Assembly (NCBI GenBank): GCA_044225565.1 | Contig: JBGAIL010000186.1 | Coordinates: 1 to 9,147, forward strand | Direction of reading: 5' to 3' | Source: CAVXAE01 sp044225565 | GTDB taxonomy: Bacteria; Pseudomonadota; Gammaproteobacteria; Steroidobacterales; Steroidobacteraceae | Length of the DNA: 9,147 nucleotides | Shown: positions 1 through 7,402 of the stretch, one piece after another | Numbering within the stretch: the first letter of the stretch is position 1 | How the letters are laid out: every line of letters begins with the position of its first letter | The notes under the pieces: model-generated | Seen by the model: the letters and a program-made list of their open reading frames with translations, nothing else | Told to the model about the DNA's origin: nothing | Databases searched by the model: none | Translations under genes and position numbers: made by a program

Positions 1-1298
1 TCCAGTTCCTCGCTTACTTCGATCCGCTCACCGGCCTTGCGAAGCGCGCGTTGTTCTGCGAGCGCGTGGATGATCTGCTGCACGGCCGGCTTGGCCCTGA
101 CGTGCGGCCGACCATCGTGGCCTTCGACGTCGACCGGCTGAGCAGCGTGAACGACAGCCTCGGGCGTCACGTCGGTGATCTGCTTCTGCAGCGCGTGGCA
201 GATCGTCTCAAACACCACATCAATGACGACGGGCGCGTCGGCTACCTCGGGGGCGGCACGTTCGCCCTGCTTCTGCCTGAAGCCTCCACGTCCGAAGAGA
301 ATGCCACGGCGCTGCTCGAGAGTACGGTCTTCCACGAAGCATTCCAGGTCGAAGGGCGTGCATTGCGGGCGTCGTTCAAATCCGGCATCGCCCGCTACCC
401 TGCCGACGGTGAAGACGGCAACACCCTCGTTCAGCACGCCGAAGCGGCGCTCAAACAGGCGAAGCAGTCCGGCGAGCTGTATCTGCATTATCAGTTGCAG
501 ATGAAGAGCGACATGGCGGAGCGGCTCGCTCTCGAGCACAAGCTGCGCGCCGCGCTCGACGAACAGCAGTACGTATTGCACTACCAGCCGCAGATCGACA
601 TCGCCACCGGGCGCATCGAAGGCGTGGAGGCGCTGCTGCGCTGGCAGGACCCCGACGAAGGGTTGATGCCTCCCACACGCTTCCTGCACGTGCTCGAGTC
701 TTCAGGAATGATCGTGTCCGTCGGTGAGTGGGTGCTGAAGCAGGCGGCGGCGGATTGCCAGCGCTGGCAGCTCGCAGGCTTCGGGCCGCTGCGCGTGGGA
801 GTGAACGTCGCCGCGCTGCAGATCCGGCGACGCAATTTCGTCGAGACCGTGCTGCGGCACGCAGCCGGCTGGGCACGGGACGGTTTCGGCATCGACCTCG
901 AGATCACCGAGACCGGCCTGCTGCAGGACCTCGAAGGCACCAGCCGCAAGCTGCACGAGCTCCGCGAGGCCGGCCTGCGCATCGCGATAGACGATTTCGG
1001 CACGGGCTATTCCTCGCTCGCGCTGCTGTCGAAGCTGCCCGTGGATCTGCTCAAGATCGACCGCAGCTTCATCAGCGGCCTGCCGCAGGACCGCGGAAGC
1101 CTCACGCTGGTATCGAGCATCATCGGACTGGCGGCGGCGTTCGACCTGATCGCCGTGGCTGAAGGCGTGGAGACCCGCGAGCAGCTCGGGCTGCTGCGCC
1201 GGTTTGGCTGCCCGATGTCGCAGGGCTACCTGCATTCGAAGCCCATACCGCTGGTGGAAGTGGAGCAGTTGCTCGCGCGACGCGCCGTGCCGGTTTGA
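1..1298 (+). CDS. GGDEF-EAL cyclic-di-GMP phosphodiesterase, 5' truncated by the window
   Basis: The reading frame is open from base 3 to the TGA at 1296-1298 (431 residues visible). It already starts inside a GGDEF domain (YFDPLTGLAKRALF at residues 5-18), so the true start and any PAS or other sensor domain lie upstream; the TTG at 51 is not a real start. The GGDEF domain spans about residues 1-160, and its signature loop reads GGGTF (residues 83-87, bases 249-263) instead of GG(D/E)EF, so diguanylate cyclase activity is unlikely. The EAL domain (about 178-425) keeps the residues expected of an active c-di-GMP phosphodiesterase: Glu209 of EALLRW, Asn268, the EITE motif from 300, Asp330-Asp331 of DDFGTGYSSL, Lys351 of LKIDRSF, Glu387 of AEGVET and Gln407 of QGYL. 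The likely role is hydrolysis of c-di-GMP to pGpG, with the GGDEF part possibly acting as a regulatory module. Phosphodiesterase activity is inferred from motifs. The gene ends 7 bases from the convergent SPOR gene. Confidence 0.95.
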   Translation, partial: QFLAYFDPLTGLAKRALFCERVDDLLHGRLGPDVRPTIVAFDVDRLSSVNDSLGRHVGDLLLQRVADRLKHHINDDGRVGYLGGGTFALLLPEASTSEENATALLESTVFHEAFQVEGRALRASFKSGIARYPADGEDGNTLVQHAEAALKQAKQSGELYLHYQLQMKSDMAERLALEHKLRAALDEQQYVLHYQPQIDIATGRIEGVEALLRWQDPDEGLMPPTRFLHVLESSGMIVSVGEWVLKQAAADCQRWQLAGFGPLRVGVNVAALQIRRRNFVETVLRHAAGWARDGFGIDLEITETGLLQDLEGTSRKLHELREAGLRIAIDDFGTGYSSLALLSKLPVDLLKIDRSFISGLPQDRGSLTLVSSIIGLAAAFDLIAVAEGVETREQLGLLRRFGCPMSQGYLHSKPIPLVEVEQLLARRAVPV

Positions 1299-1305
1299 GC
1301 GGGCG

Positions 1306-1884
1306 CTAGTCTCCGACGCGGATCACGAGCGCGTCGATATCCGCGGATTGCAGCTGCTCGCGCACGCGGTTGATTTCGGAGAGGTCGCGGATGGGCCCGA
1401 TACGCACGCGGTGCCATACATCGTTGTCGACGGCAACGCGCTGCACTTTTGCATCCACGCCTTGCAGTTTGAGCTGCGCGGCGATGCGATCCGCGTCCGC
1501 CTGATTGCGGTAAGAGCCCGCCTGCAGCACGTACACGCCGGGGCGCTCGACGCGCGTCGCTGGCACGTCGCGCTTCACGTCCTTGTCCTTCTCGGGCACG
1601 ACTACTTCGAACTTCGGCAGCATCTCGTAGAAGTCGTAGCTCTCGCCGCTGTCTGCGGTCGCGCCGCTTTCGGCTTCCGCGTCTTCGCCCTTTGCGGTGT
1701 GCTGGCGATGAGGGTCGGGCCGCGGCGCGTCGGCCTGTGCCTCGGTCGGGTTCTGCTTCATGTAAAGGAAGCCGGCGCTGGCTAACACGATACCGACCAC
1801 CGCGCCGACGGCGAAATCGCGCAGCCGCGCAGTATCCAGGGAGCGGTGCTGCGGCTTCTTGTAGTCCCGGGTGAGCCGGCTCAT
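1306..1884 (-). CDS. Membrane-anchored SPOR-domain protein (FtsN-like)
   Basis: This is a 192-residue bitopic inner-membrane protein. A short basic cytoplasmic N-terminus (residues 1-22) leads into one membrane helix (about 23-42), then a charged, low-complexity periplasmic linker (45-110), then a C-terminal SPOR domain (about 115-190, starting GVYVLQAGSYRNQADADR). SPOR domains bind denuded peptidoglycan glycan strands at the septum, so the protein probably acts in cell division or wall remodelling. The linker contains YDFYEMLPKFEVVVPE (83-98), a type of segment I recall from the SPOR proteins encoded next to argS in other gammaproteobacteria. The ATG at 1884 is preceded by a GGAG ribosome binding site (1889-1892, 4 bases away). 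The gene starts 10 bases after the argS stop, so the two are probably one operon. In Pseudomonas hslV follows at this point; here a convergent GGDEF-EAL gene does. It is shorter than classical FtsN, so I do not assign that symbol. Confidence 0.93.
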   Translation of the reverse strand: MSRLTRDYKKPQHRSLDTARLRDFAVGAVVGIVLASAGFLYMKQNPTEAQADAPRPDPHRQHTAKGEDAEAESGATADSGESYDFYEMLPKFEVVVPEKDKDVKRDVPATRVERPGVYVLQAGSYRNQADADRIAAQLKLQGVDAKVQRVAVDNDVWHRVRIGPIRDLSEINRVREQLQSADIDALVIRVGD

Positions 1885-1894
1885 CGCGCTCCGC

Positions 1895-3649
1895 TCACAT
1901 GCTCTCCGGCGAGGAGACGCCCAGCAGCGTGAGCCCGTTGCGGATCACCTGTTGTGTGGCGAGCGCCAACACGAGGCGAGCGTCGCGTAGTGAGGCATCT
2001 TCCACGATGAACTGCTCTGCGTTGTAGTAAGTGTGGAAGGCGTTCGCGAGATCCCGCAGGTAGTGCGCGAGTGTATGCGGAGCGCGGTTCACCGCCGACA
2101 GCTCGACGACCTCGGGATAACGCGCGATGGCGTTCATCAGCGCCTGTTCGTGTGTGCCGGTGAGCAGGCCCAGGGACACCAGGCCGCGTGCACGATCGAA
2201 TTCCAGGCCACGTGAGGCCAGCTGCTTCAGCACGCTGGCCACGCGCGCGTGCGCGTACTGGATGTAGTACACGGGATTCTCGTTGGTGCGCGACTTTGCC
2301 AGCTCGAGATCGAAGTCGAGCGGCTGCTCGTGGCTGCGCATCAGGTAGAAGAAGCGGCACGCGTCGTTACCCACCTCGTCACGCAGCTGGCGCAGCGTGA
2401 CGAACTGCGCTTCGCGCTTGCCCATGGGAATCTTTTCGCCGCCGCGGAACAGGCTGACGAACTGCACGAGGTTCACCTCGAGGCTGTCTCCCGGTTCGCC
2501 CATGGCTTCGAGCCCCGCGCGCACGCGCGCGACGTAGCCGTGGTGATCTGCCCCCAGCACGTCGATGAGTTTCTCGAACCCGCGTTCGCGCTTCTCCAGG
2601 TGATACGCGATGTCCGAGGCAAAGTAGGTCTTTACGCCGTTCTCGCGTACCACCACGCGATCCTTCTCGTCGCCAAACTCCGTGGCGCGAAACCAGGTGG
2701 CACCGTCTTGCTGGAACAGACGGTTCTGCTGCTTCAGGCGCTCCAGGCAGCGGTCGATGGCGCCACTGGTGGTGAGCGAGCGCTCGGAGTACCAGCGGTC
2801 AAACTCCACACCGAATTGCGCGAGGTCGTCGCGGATGTCCGCGATCATGCCGGACAGCGACAGCTCCAGCACCTGGTCGAATCCTTCGGTGCCGATGAGT
2901 GCCCGCGCGCGGTCGATGAGCGCGTCGATGTGCTTTTCCTTGTCGCCTTCCGGCGCATCCGGCGGCAAGCCGGTGGTCACGTCGGCCGCAGGGCGGCGCA
3001 ACTGATCGGCGTATTTCGCACGCAGTTGCTCCGCGATCGGCCGCACGTAGTCGCCACGGTAGCCATTCGACGGGAAGGGCACGGCTTCACCGAGGGACTC
3101 GAGGTATCGCAGCCACACGCTGACGGCGAGGATGTCCATCTGCCGCCCGGCATCGTTGATGTAATACTCGCGGAAGATCTCGTGGCCGGTGGCAGCGAGC
3201 AGGTTCGCCAAGGTGGCGCCGTATGCGGCCTGCCGGCCGTGCCCCACGTGAAGCGGACCGGTGGGATTGGCCGAGACGAACTCCACCATCACCTTGCGGT
3301 CGGCGCCGAGTCGGCTCTCGCCGTATGCGGCACCTTGCTCGTGCACGCGGGCGATCTCCGCGGATTGCGCCTGCGGCGTCAGGAAGAAATTGATGAAGCC
3401 CGCGCCGGCCACCTCCGCGCGCGCGACCAGGCTGCTGGCCGGCAGCGCCGCGACGATGGCCTGGGCCAGTTCGCGGGGATTGCGTCGTGCCGCCTTGGCG
3501 AGGCGCAAGGCGGTATTGGTGGCGAAGTCGCCATGCTGCGCGTCGCGGGCACGCTCGACGGCGGCGCCGGCTTCGTCCAGGCCCAGCTGGCGCAGGGCAT
3601 CACGCAGAAGCTGCTCGAGTTGCTGCTTCAAGAAAGGCTGTCCGGTCAC
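1895..3649 (-). CDS. argS: Arginyl-tRNA synthetase (class I)
   Basis: The enzyme charges tRNA-Arg with arginine using ATP in the cytoplasm. The 584-residue length is normal for bacterial ArgRS. The N-terminal tRNA-recognition (Add-1) domain covers about residues 1-110. The catalytic Rossmann fold has the HIGH-type motif HVGH (134-137, within ANPTGPLHVGHGR) and the segment DVLGADHHGY (363-372). The KMSKS-loop position reads IPMGKREAQFVTLR (407-420), a degenerate form of a kind tolerated in ArgRS. The C-terminal anticodon-binding helical domain runs from about 455 to the end, and the protein closes with the family-typical LLGVSSPESM. The start is GTG at 3647-3649: an in-frame TAG lies seven codons upstream, the N-terminus from there fits the family, and no good ribosome binding site is visible. 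A loop at about 221-237 (DVTTGLPPDAPEGDKEK) looks like a lineage-specific insertion. It is co-directional with the SPOR gene downstream and separated by 161 bases from the protease gene upstream. Confidence 0.98.
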   Translation of the reverse strand: MTGQPFLKQQLEQLLRDALRQLGLDEAGAAVERARDAQHGDFATNTALRLAKAARRNPRELAQAIVAALPASSLVARAEVAGAGFINFFLTPQAQSAEIARVHEQGAAYGESRLGADRKVMVEFVSANPTGPLHVGHGRQAAYGATLANLLAATGHEIFREYYINDAGRQMDILAVSVWLRYLESLGEAVPFPSNGYRGDYVRPIAEQLRAKYADQLRRPAADVTTGLPPDAPEGDKEKHIDALIDRARALIGTEGFDQVLELSLSGMIADIRDDLAQFGVEFDRWYSERSLTTSGAIDRCLERLKQQNRLFQQDGATWFRATEFGDEKDRVVVRENGVKTYFASDIAYHLEKRERGFEKLIDVLGADHHGYVARVRAGLEAMGEPGDSLEVNLVQFVSLFRGGEKIPMGKREAQFVTLRQLRDEVGNDACRFFYLMRSHEQPLDFDLELAKSRTNENPVYYIQYAHARVASVLKQLASRGLEFDRARGLVSLGLLTGTHEQALMNAIARYPEVVELSAVNRAPHTLAHYLRDLANAFHTYYNAEQFIVEDASLRDARLVLALATQQVIRNGLTLLGVSSPESM

Positions 3650-3664
3650 GATTCGGGGCCGGGA

Positions 3665-3670
3665 AGTCTA
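3665..3670 (-). promoter_or_regulatory. Possible -10 element upstream of argS
   Basis: Read on the minus strand the hexamer is TAGACT, four of six matches to TATAAT. It would place transcription initiation roughly 8-10 bases before the GTG start of argS. No convincing -35 hexamer is found at 16-18 bases spacing, so this is a weak call. Some promoter is expected in the 161-base gap because the stem-loop at 3766-3797 probably ends the protease transcript. Confidence 0.2.
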
Positions 3671-3701
3671 CCCGAGACCCGCCGATCCGGCTGGAGGTGT
3701 T

Positions 3702-3716
3702 CCGGCCCGCGGCCGG
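3702..3716. repeat. Short perfect inverted repeat in the argS-protease gap
   Basis: CCGGCC and GGCCGG flank a 3-base CGC, giving a perfect 6-bp stem. It lies upstream of the argS start in minus-strand orientation, between the larger stem-loop and the gene. It could be a leader hairpin, a protein-binding site or simply a product of GC-rich composition; no U-tract follows on either strand. Confidence 0.4.
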
Positions 3717-3765
3717 CCGGGAAGGCGCATCGCTGAGGCCGGCGTGGGCGCGCAACGTGCCGCCG

Positions 3766-3797
3766 GCGCGGCGACCGCCCGGAGGCGGCCGCCGCGC
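3766..3797 (-). terminator. Strong stem-loop after the protease gene, probable terminator
   Basis: The outer stem is a perfect 8 bp (3766-3773 with 3790-3797). A single A/C mismatch follows, then a perfect 5-bp inner stem (3775-3779 with 3784-3788) closing a 4-base loop (3780-3783). The structure begins 13 bases downstream of the protease stop codon. No run of T follows it on the minus strand, so it is not a canonical intrinsic terminator; it may act as a U-less terminator, an mRNA 3'-end stabiliser or a pause site. The position right behind a stop codon supports a 3'-end role. Confidence 0.6.
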
Positions 3798-3810
3798 GCC
3801 CAGGGCTGGC

Positions 3811-5010
3811 TCAGTTGCAGTTGGCCGGGCTGCTGTTGCAGGCCGCGTCCACCAGTGCCTGGACATTGGTGTTGAGGAACGGGCTCGCGCCCATCTGCTT
3901 CGGGCCGTTGCTGACCGATCCCCAGCTGGTCACACCCATCACCATGTTCTCCTCCGGCGAGCGGCCGGGGGTCGTGTCGGTGAGCTCGGGGCGCCGGCCG
4001 AAGTTGAGCAGCCAGGGGCCGCCGCTCGAGCCGCCGCACATCAGCGAGCCGATGAGCGTGTTGTTGGTGTTTCCCGCGGACTTGAAGCCCTCGGAGTCGT
4101 TGCGCTCCATGAGGCCGCCGTTGTCGAGACAGCCCGGATAGCCGAGCTGCGTCACGTGGATGCGGCCGTTCGGCGTGAAGCCTCCGCCGTTGTAGGTGTA
4201 CCCGTACCAGCCGGTGCTGGTGCCGGGCAACCTGCTGCCCTGGGGCTGCAGCACCATCACCGCGATGTCGTTCTGGCAGATCACGCCGCGCGCCGAGCAC
4301 TTGTCGTTGCCATTGGAGTAACCGGCGACCACGAAGATGGACTTCGCCTTCCACTTGCCGTACGGCGCTGCGCCGTTGCGGTAGCCGGGGACGAAGCTGA
4401 AGTCCTGGTAAAAGGTGCGCGAGCCGTACTCCGTGACGCAATGGGCCGCCGTGACCACGACGCCCTTCTTGATCAGCGAGCCGGAGCAGATGTAGCTGCC
4501 GCCGTCAGCCTTCTTGAAGAAGATCTTGCCCGCCGCGCGATACGGGTAGACGTTGTTGGTCTGGCCGGTGTAGCCGTCGGCCCGCGCGGTACTGAACGCG
4601 TGGTTGGTGGTGCCGGATTCCTGCGGCGCGTATTCGTCCGAGCCCATGTACTTGGCCGGGGCGCCGACGAAGGTCGGGTTCGTCTTGCCGTCACCTGTGT
4701 TCCCGCGCACCTTGACCGCGCGGGACGCAGCCTGGGAGGACGGCGACGACATCACGCCGATCAGCTCGGCCTGTGCGAGCTCGCTCGAGAAGCTGCCCGC
4801 CGTTGGCAGGCGCAGCGGCTCGGCGTTCACGTAGTCGATGCGGTCGTTTCCGACCTGGGTGGCGGCGGCTGGCAGGTTCACACCGGCGACGTTACCGACG
4901 CGGAATACCTGTGGGGGTGCAGCCTGAGTCGCCGTGGCGATCGCGCAGCCGATGAGACCGGCGGCGGCGCGCGAAACGAGCGATTTGAGGGGGGAGGCAG
5001 TGGCGATCAT
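3811..5010 (-). CDS. Secreted S1/V8-like serine endopeptidase
   Basis: This is a 399-residue preproprotein from the ATG at 5010. That start is chosen because it gives a Sec signal peptide (residues 1-30, likely cleavage after TATQA) and has a purine-rich AGAGAG ribosome binding site just upstream. The frame stays open to 5091, but the extra 27 residues are Arg/Pro-rich and would mask the signal. Residues 31-155 match no domain I recognise and may be a propeptide. The chymotrypsin-fold domain (about 155-390) has the full triad: His190 in TAAHC, Asp248 in QNDIAVMVL and Ser329 in CGGSSGGPW, plus an SWG strand at 362-364. Cysteines 175/191, 238/245, 294/325 and 391/398 are spaced as if for four disulfides, fitting an exported enzyme. 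The residue before the nucleophile is Ser rather than Asp, as in V8/glutamyl-endopeptidase relatives, and there is no trypsin-type Asp in the S1 position. Substrate is unknown. The gene probably has its own transcript, 148 bases after priA and followed by a stem-loop. Confidence 0.93.
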   Translation of the reverse strand: MIATASPLKSLVSRAAAGLIGCAIATATQAAPPQVFRVGNVAGVNLPAAATQVGNDRIDYVNAEPLRLPTAGSFSSELAQAELIGVMSSPSSQAASRAVKVRGNTGDGKTNPTFVGAPAKYMGSDEYAPQESGTTNHAFSTARADGYTGQTNNVYPYRAAGKIFFKKADGGSYICSGSLIKKGVVVTAAHCVTEYGSRTFYQDFSFVPGYRNGAAPYGKWKAKSIFVVAGYSNGNDKCSARGVICQNDIAVMVLQPQGSRLPGTSTGWYGYTYNGGGFTPNGRIHVTQLGYPGCLDNGGLMERNDSEGFKSAGNTNNTLIGSLMCGGSSGGPWLLNFGRRPELTDTTPGRSPEENMVMGVTSWGSVSNGPKQMGASPFLNTNVQALVDAACNSSPANCN

Positions 5011-5143
5011 GGTTTTTCTCTCTGAGGTATTGAGGAGTGGCAACGGTGGCAGGGCCCGTCGCGGGGCCGTGGTGGGCCGTCGCTTCCTCAAGGCGTAAAT
5101 CCGCCGCGAAACGGATCACGGAACGGAGAGAATTCTTTTCCAG

Positions 5144-5156
5144 CCGCGACTCGCGG
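5144..5156 (-). terminator. Small hairpin just after priA, weak terminator candidate
   Basis: A perfect 5-bp stem (CCGCG/CGCGG) with a 3-base loop lies 2 bases beyond the priA stop codon. It is short and has no T-run, so a terminator role is uncertain. The rest of the 148-base gap up to the protease start (5011-5143) shows only GC-rich imperfect repeats around 5052-5081 and no clear promoter hexamers that I can defend. Confidence 0.25.
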
Positions 5157-5158
5157 TC

Positions 5159-7384
5159 TCAGAACAATTCCAGTGGATCGACGTCCAGCACCCAGGAGAC
5201 ACGCCGGGCCTGCGGCAGCTGTTCCACCTGGGGGAGCCACTGGTCGATGAAGCGATGCAGGGCGGTGCGGTCGGCGCTCTCCAGCAGAAGTTGGGCATGA
5301 TGCCGGCCGGCGCGCCTTGCCATCGCGGCCGGCACCGGACCGCGCAACAGCACCGAGCGGGGCGGCCGTGCCAGCTCCCGGGCCGCGGCGAGGAAAGCCA
5401 GCGCATCCTCGGCGTGCGTGGCCGAGTCCCGGAGCGCCGCCAGCCGGGAATAGGGCGGCCAGGCGGCTTCGGCCCGCTCCCGGAGCGCCTCGCGCGCGAA
5501 GCCCTCGTACCCCTCTTTCAGGAGATTCAGCAGCAGCGGGTGCTCGGGAAACTCGGTCTGGATCAGCACTTCACCGGCGCGCATCCCCCGTCCAGCGCGT
5601 CCCGCGACCTGCACGATGGTCTGCGCCAGGCGCTCCGAGGCACGGAAATCCGTGCTGAAGAGGCCCTGGTCCGCATTCAGCACCACGACGAGGGTGATGT
5701 CGGGAAAGTCGTGGCCCTTCGTGACCATCTGGGTGCCGACCAGGATGCGCGCCTCGCCGCTCGCCATGCGGCGCATCGCGTCGTCCATGTCGCCGCGCTT
5801 GCGGACCACGTCGCGGTCCAGCCGCACGAGCGGCGCCTGGGGAAACCGTTTCGCCAGCGCTTCCTCGATGCGCTCCGTGCCCTGACCCACGGGCTTCACG
5901 GCATAGCCACATTGCGGGCATTTCTCGGGCAGCGGCGCGTCCGCCCCGCAATGATGGCATCGGAGACGGGCCGCGCCGCGGTGCACGGTGAGCTTGGCGT
6001 CGCAGTCACGGCAGGCGGCGACCCAGCCGCAGGCAGTGCAGAGCAGGGTCGGTGCGTAACCGCGCCTGTTGAGGAATACGAGCACCTGCCCGCCTTCGGC
6101 CAGATGCCGCTCCATGGCATGGACGACCGATATCGAGACACCTGCATGCACTGCTTCCGCGCGGAGATCCACCAGCGTCATGCGCGGAGGCTTTGATTGG
6201 GCGGTCCGTCTCGGCAGCGAGAGTCGCGTGTAGCGGCCGGCTTCCACGTTGTGCAGGCTCTCGAGCGCGGGAGTCGCCGAGCCGAGCACGATGGGCACCC
6301 CGGACCGCCGGGCGCGCATCACTGCGAGGTCGCGCGCCGAATACCTGAAACCGCCTTCATGCTGTTTGAACGAGGCGTCATGCTCTTCGTCGACGATGAT
6401 CGCGCCGAGATCCGGCACCGGCGCGAAGACCGCGGACCGCGTGCCGAGCACGATGCGTGCCTTGCCGCTGAAGGCGCATCGCCAGGCCTGCAATCGCTCT
6501 AGATCCGTGAGGCCGGAGTGCAGCACTGCGAGCGGCGCGTCGAACCGGTCACGGAAGCGCCCGACGAGCTGCGGCGTGAGGCCGATCTCCGGCACCAGCA
6601 CGAGCGCACGGCGACTTTTCGCCAGCACCTGCTCCACGACGTGCAGATAGACTTCGGTCTTCCCGCTGCCGGTGATCCCATGCAGCACGAATGCGTGGAA
6701 GGCATCGGAGCCCGCAACGATGGCTTCGACCGCCGCCCGCTGTTCGTCACCGAGACGATGCGCGCCGGGCCGCGCGGGCGTGGGTGCGTGACGCTCGAAG
6801 GTCGACGGTGCACTTTCCACCGATGCGATCCAGCCTCGTCGAGCGAGCGTGCGGGCTGCGTCCCGCCATCCGGGAATCGCAGCGCCGAGCTGGTCTGCAG
6901 TGGGGTTGCCTGCGGAGTCGGACGGCGCATCCCCGCGCTCGACCAGGTACTCGAGCAGCCGCCGTTGTCTGGGTGCCCGCTTCGGCTCGCCGGCTGCCCA
7001 GCCTTCCCGGCCCTCGACGGTCGCCATCCAGCGCTCCACCCGGGCGATCGCGGGCGCGCCGGCCCGCAACGCCTTGGGCATGGCGGCGGCGAGCACCTCG
7101 CCGATGGGATGGTGGTAGTACTCGGCGGCCCATCTCAACAGGCCGAGCGCGGCCGTATCCAGGACGGGCTGCTCGTCCAGCACATCGATGATGGGCTTGA
7201 GTTTGCCCGGCGGCAGCTCCGAGTGGTCCGCGACGTCCACCACCAGGCCGACGAGCTTCTGCCGCCCGAAGGGCACGCGCACGCGCGTGCCGGGCAGCGC
7301 TGCGTGGCCGTCCCGCGGCGGCAGATAGTCGAACAGCCGGCGCAGCGGCACATCGAGCGCGACACGCAGGATGGCGGCAGTCAT
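5159..7384 (-). CDS. priA: Primosomal replication-restart helicase PriA
   Basis: PriA is a 3'-to-5' superfamily 2 DNA helicase that recognises stalled or collapsed replication forks and reloads the replisome via PriB/DnaT and DnaB-DnaC in the cytoplasm. The protein has 741 residues, normal for the family. The N-terminal DNA-binding domain covers about residues 1-105 (starting ILRVALDVPLRRLFDYLPP), followed by a winged-helix region at about 110-200. The helicase core has Walker A GITGSGKT (236-243), DEEH (332-335), the GSATP motif (368-372) and motif VI VAGRAGRG (593-600). A zinc-binding insertion carries eight cysteines at 449, 452, 458, 461, 476, 479, 489 and 492, all present. The C-terminal domain ends in the typical WVLDVDP. 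The start is ATG at 7384, 18 bases after the FecR-like gene stop and without a strong ribosome binding site, so translation may depend on the upstream gene. No truncation or missing motif was seen. Confidence 0.98.
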   Translation of the reverse strand: MTAAILRVALDVPLRRLFDYLPPRDGHAALPGTRVRVPFGRQKLVGLVVDVADHSELPPGKLKPIIDVLDEQPVLDTAALGLLRWAAEYYHHPIGEVLAAAMPKALRAGAPAIARVERWMATVEGREGWAAGEPKRAPRQRRLLEYLVERGDAPSDSAGNPTADQLGAAIPGWRDAARTLARRGWIASVESAPSTFERHAPTPARPGAHRLGDEQRAAVEAIVAGSDAFHAFVLHGITGSGKTEVYLHVVEQVLAKSRRALVLVPEIGLTPQLVGRFRDRFDAPLAVLHSGLTDLERLQAWRCAFSGKARIVLGTRSAVFAPVPDLGAIIVDEEHDASFKQHEGGFRYSARDLAVMRARRSGVPIVLGSATPALESLHNVEAGRYTRLSLPRRTAQSKPPRMTLVDLRAEAVHAGVSISVVHAMERHLAEGGQVLVFLNRRGYAPTLLCTACGWVAACRDCDAKLTVHRGAARLRCHHCGADAPLPEKCPQCGYAVKPVGQGTERIEEALAKRFPQAPLVRLDRDVVRKRGDMDDAMRRMASGEARILVGTQMVTKGHDFPDITLVVVLNADQGLFSTDFRASERLAQTIVQVAGRAGRGMRAGEVLIQTEFPEHPLLLNLLKEGYEGFAREALRERAEAAWPPYSRLAALRDSATHAEDALAFLAAARELARPPRSVLLRGPVPAAMARRAGRHHAQLLLESADRTALHRFIDQWLPQVEQLPQARRVSWVLDVDPLELF

Positions 7385-7402
7385 GGTCAGGGCCTGGTCC
7401 GG

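Noticed and set aside
51..53. TTG at 51 as the start of the GGDEF-EAL protein
   Set aside because: The frame stays open to the left edge and encodes the conserved beginning of the GGDEF domain there, so the gene starts outside the window.
175..876. Alternative open frames overlapping the GGDEF-EAL gene on both strands
   Set aside because: All are internal to a gene with clear domain content, and their translations are Arg/Ser/Ala-rich shadows.
2249..3736. Long open frame (495 codons) on the plus strand opposite argS
   Set aside because: It lies antisense to a clear argS gene. High GC at third codon positions commonly opens the opposite strand, and the translation has no recognisable motif and shadow-type composition (Val, Arg, His-rich).
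3487..5025. Open frame of 512 codons on the plus strand across the argS start, the gap and the protease gene
   Set aside because: It crosses two well-supported minus-strand genes and a strong stem-loop, and its translation is Arg/Ala/Val-rich without domains. It is a composition artefact.
5011..5091. Longer start for the serine protease at 5091
   Set aside because: It would add 27 Arg/Pro-rich residues before a good signal peptide. The ATG at 5010 has a ribosome binding site and the signal peptide at the very N-terminus.
7272..7291. Near-palindromic alternating CG/CA run inside priA
   Set aside because: It differs from a perfect inverted repeat at two positions and simply encodes the conserved GTRVRVPFG segment with GC-rich Arg and Val codons. 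Similar purine-pyrimidine runs occur in argS for the same reason.
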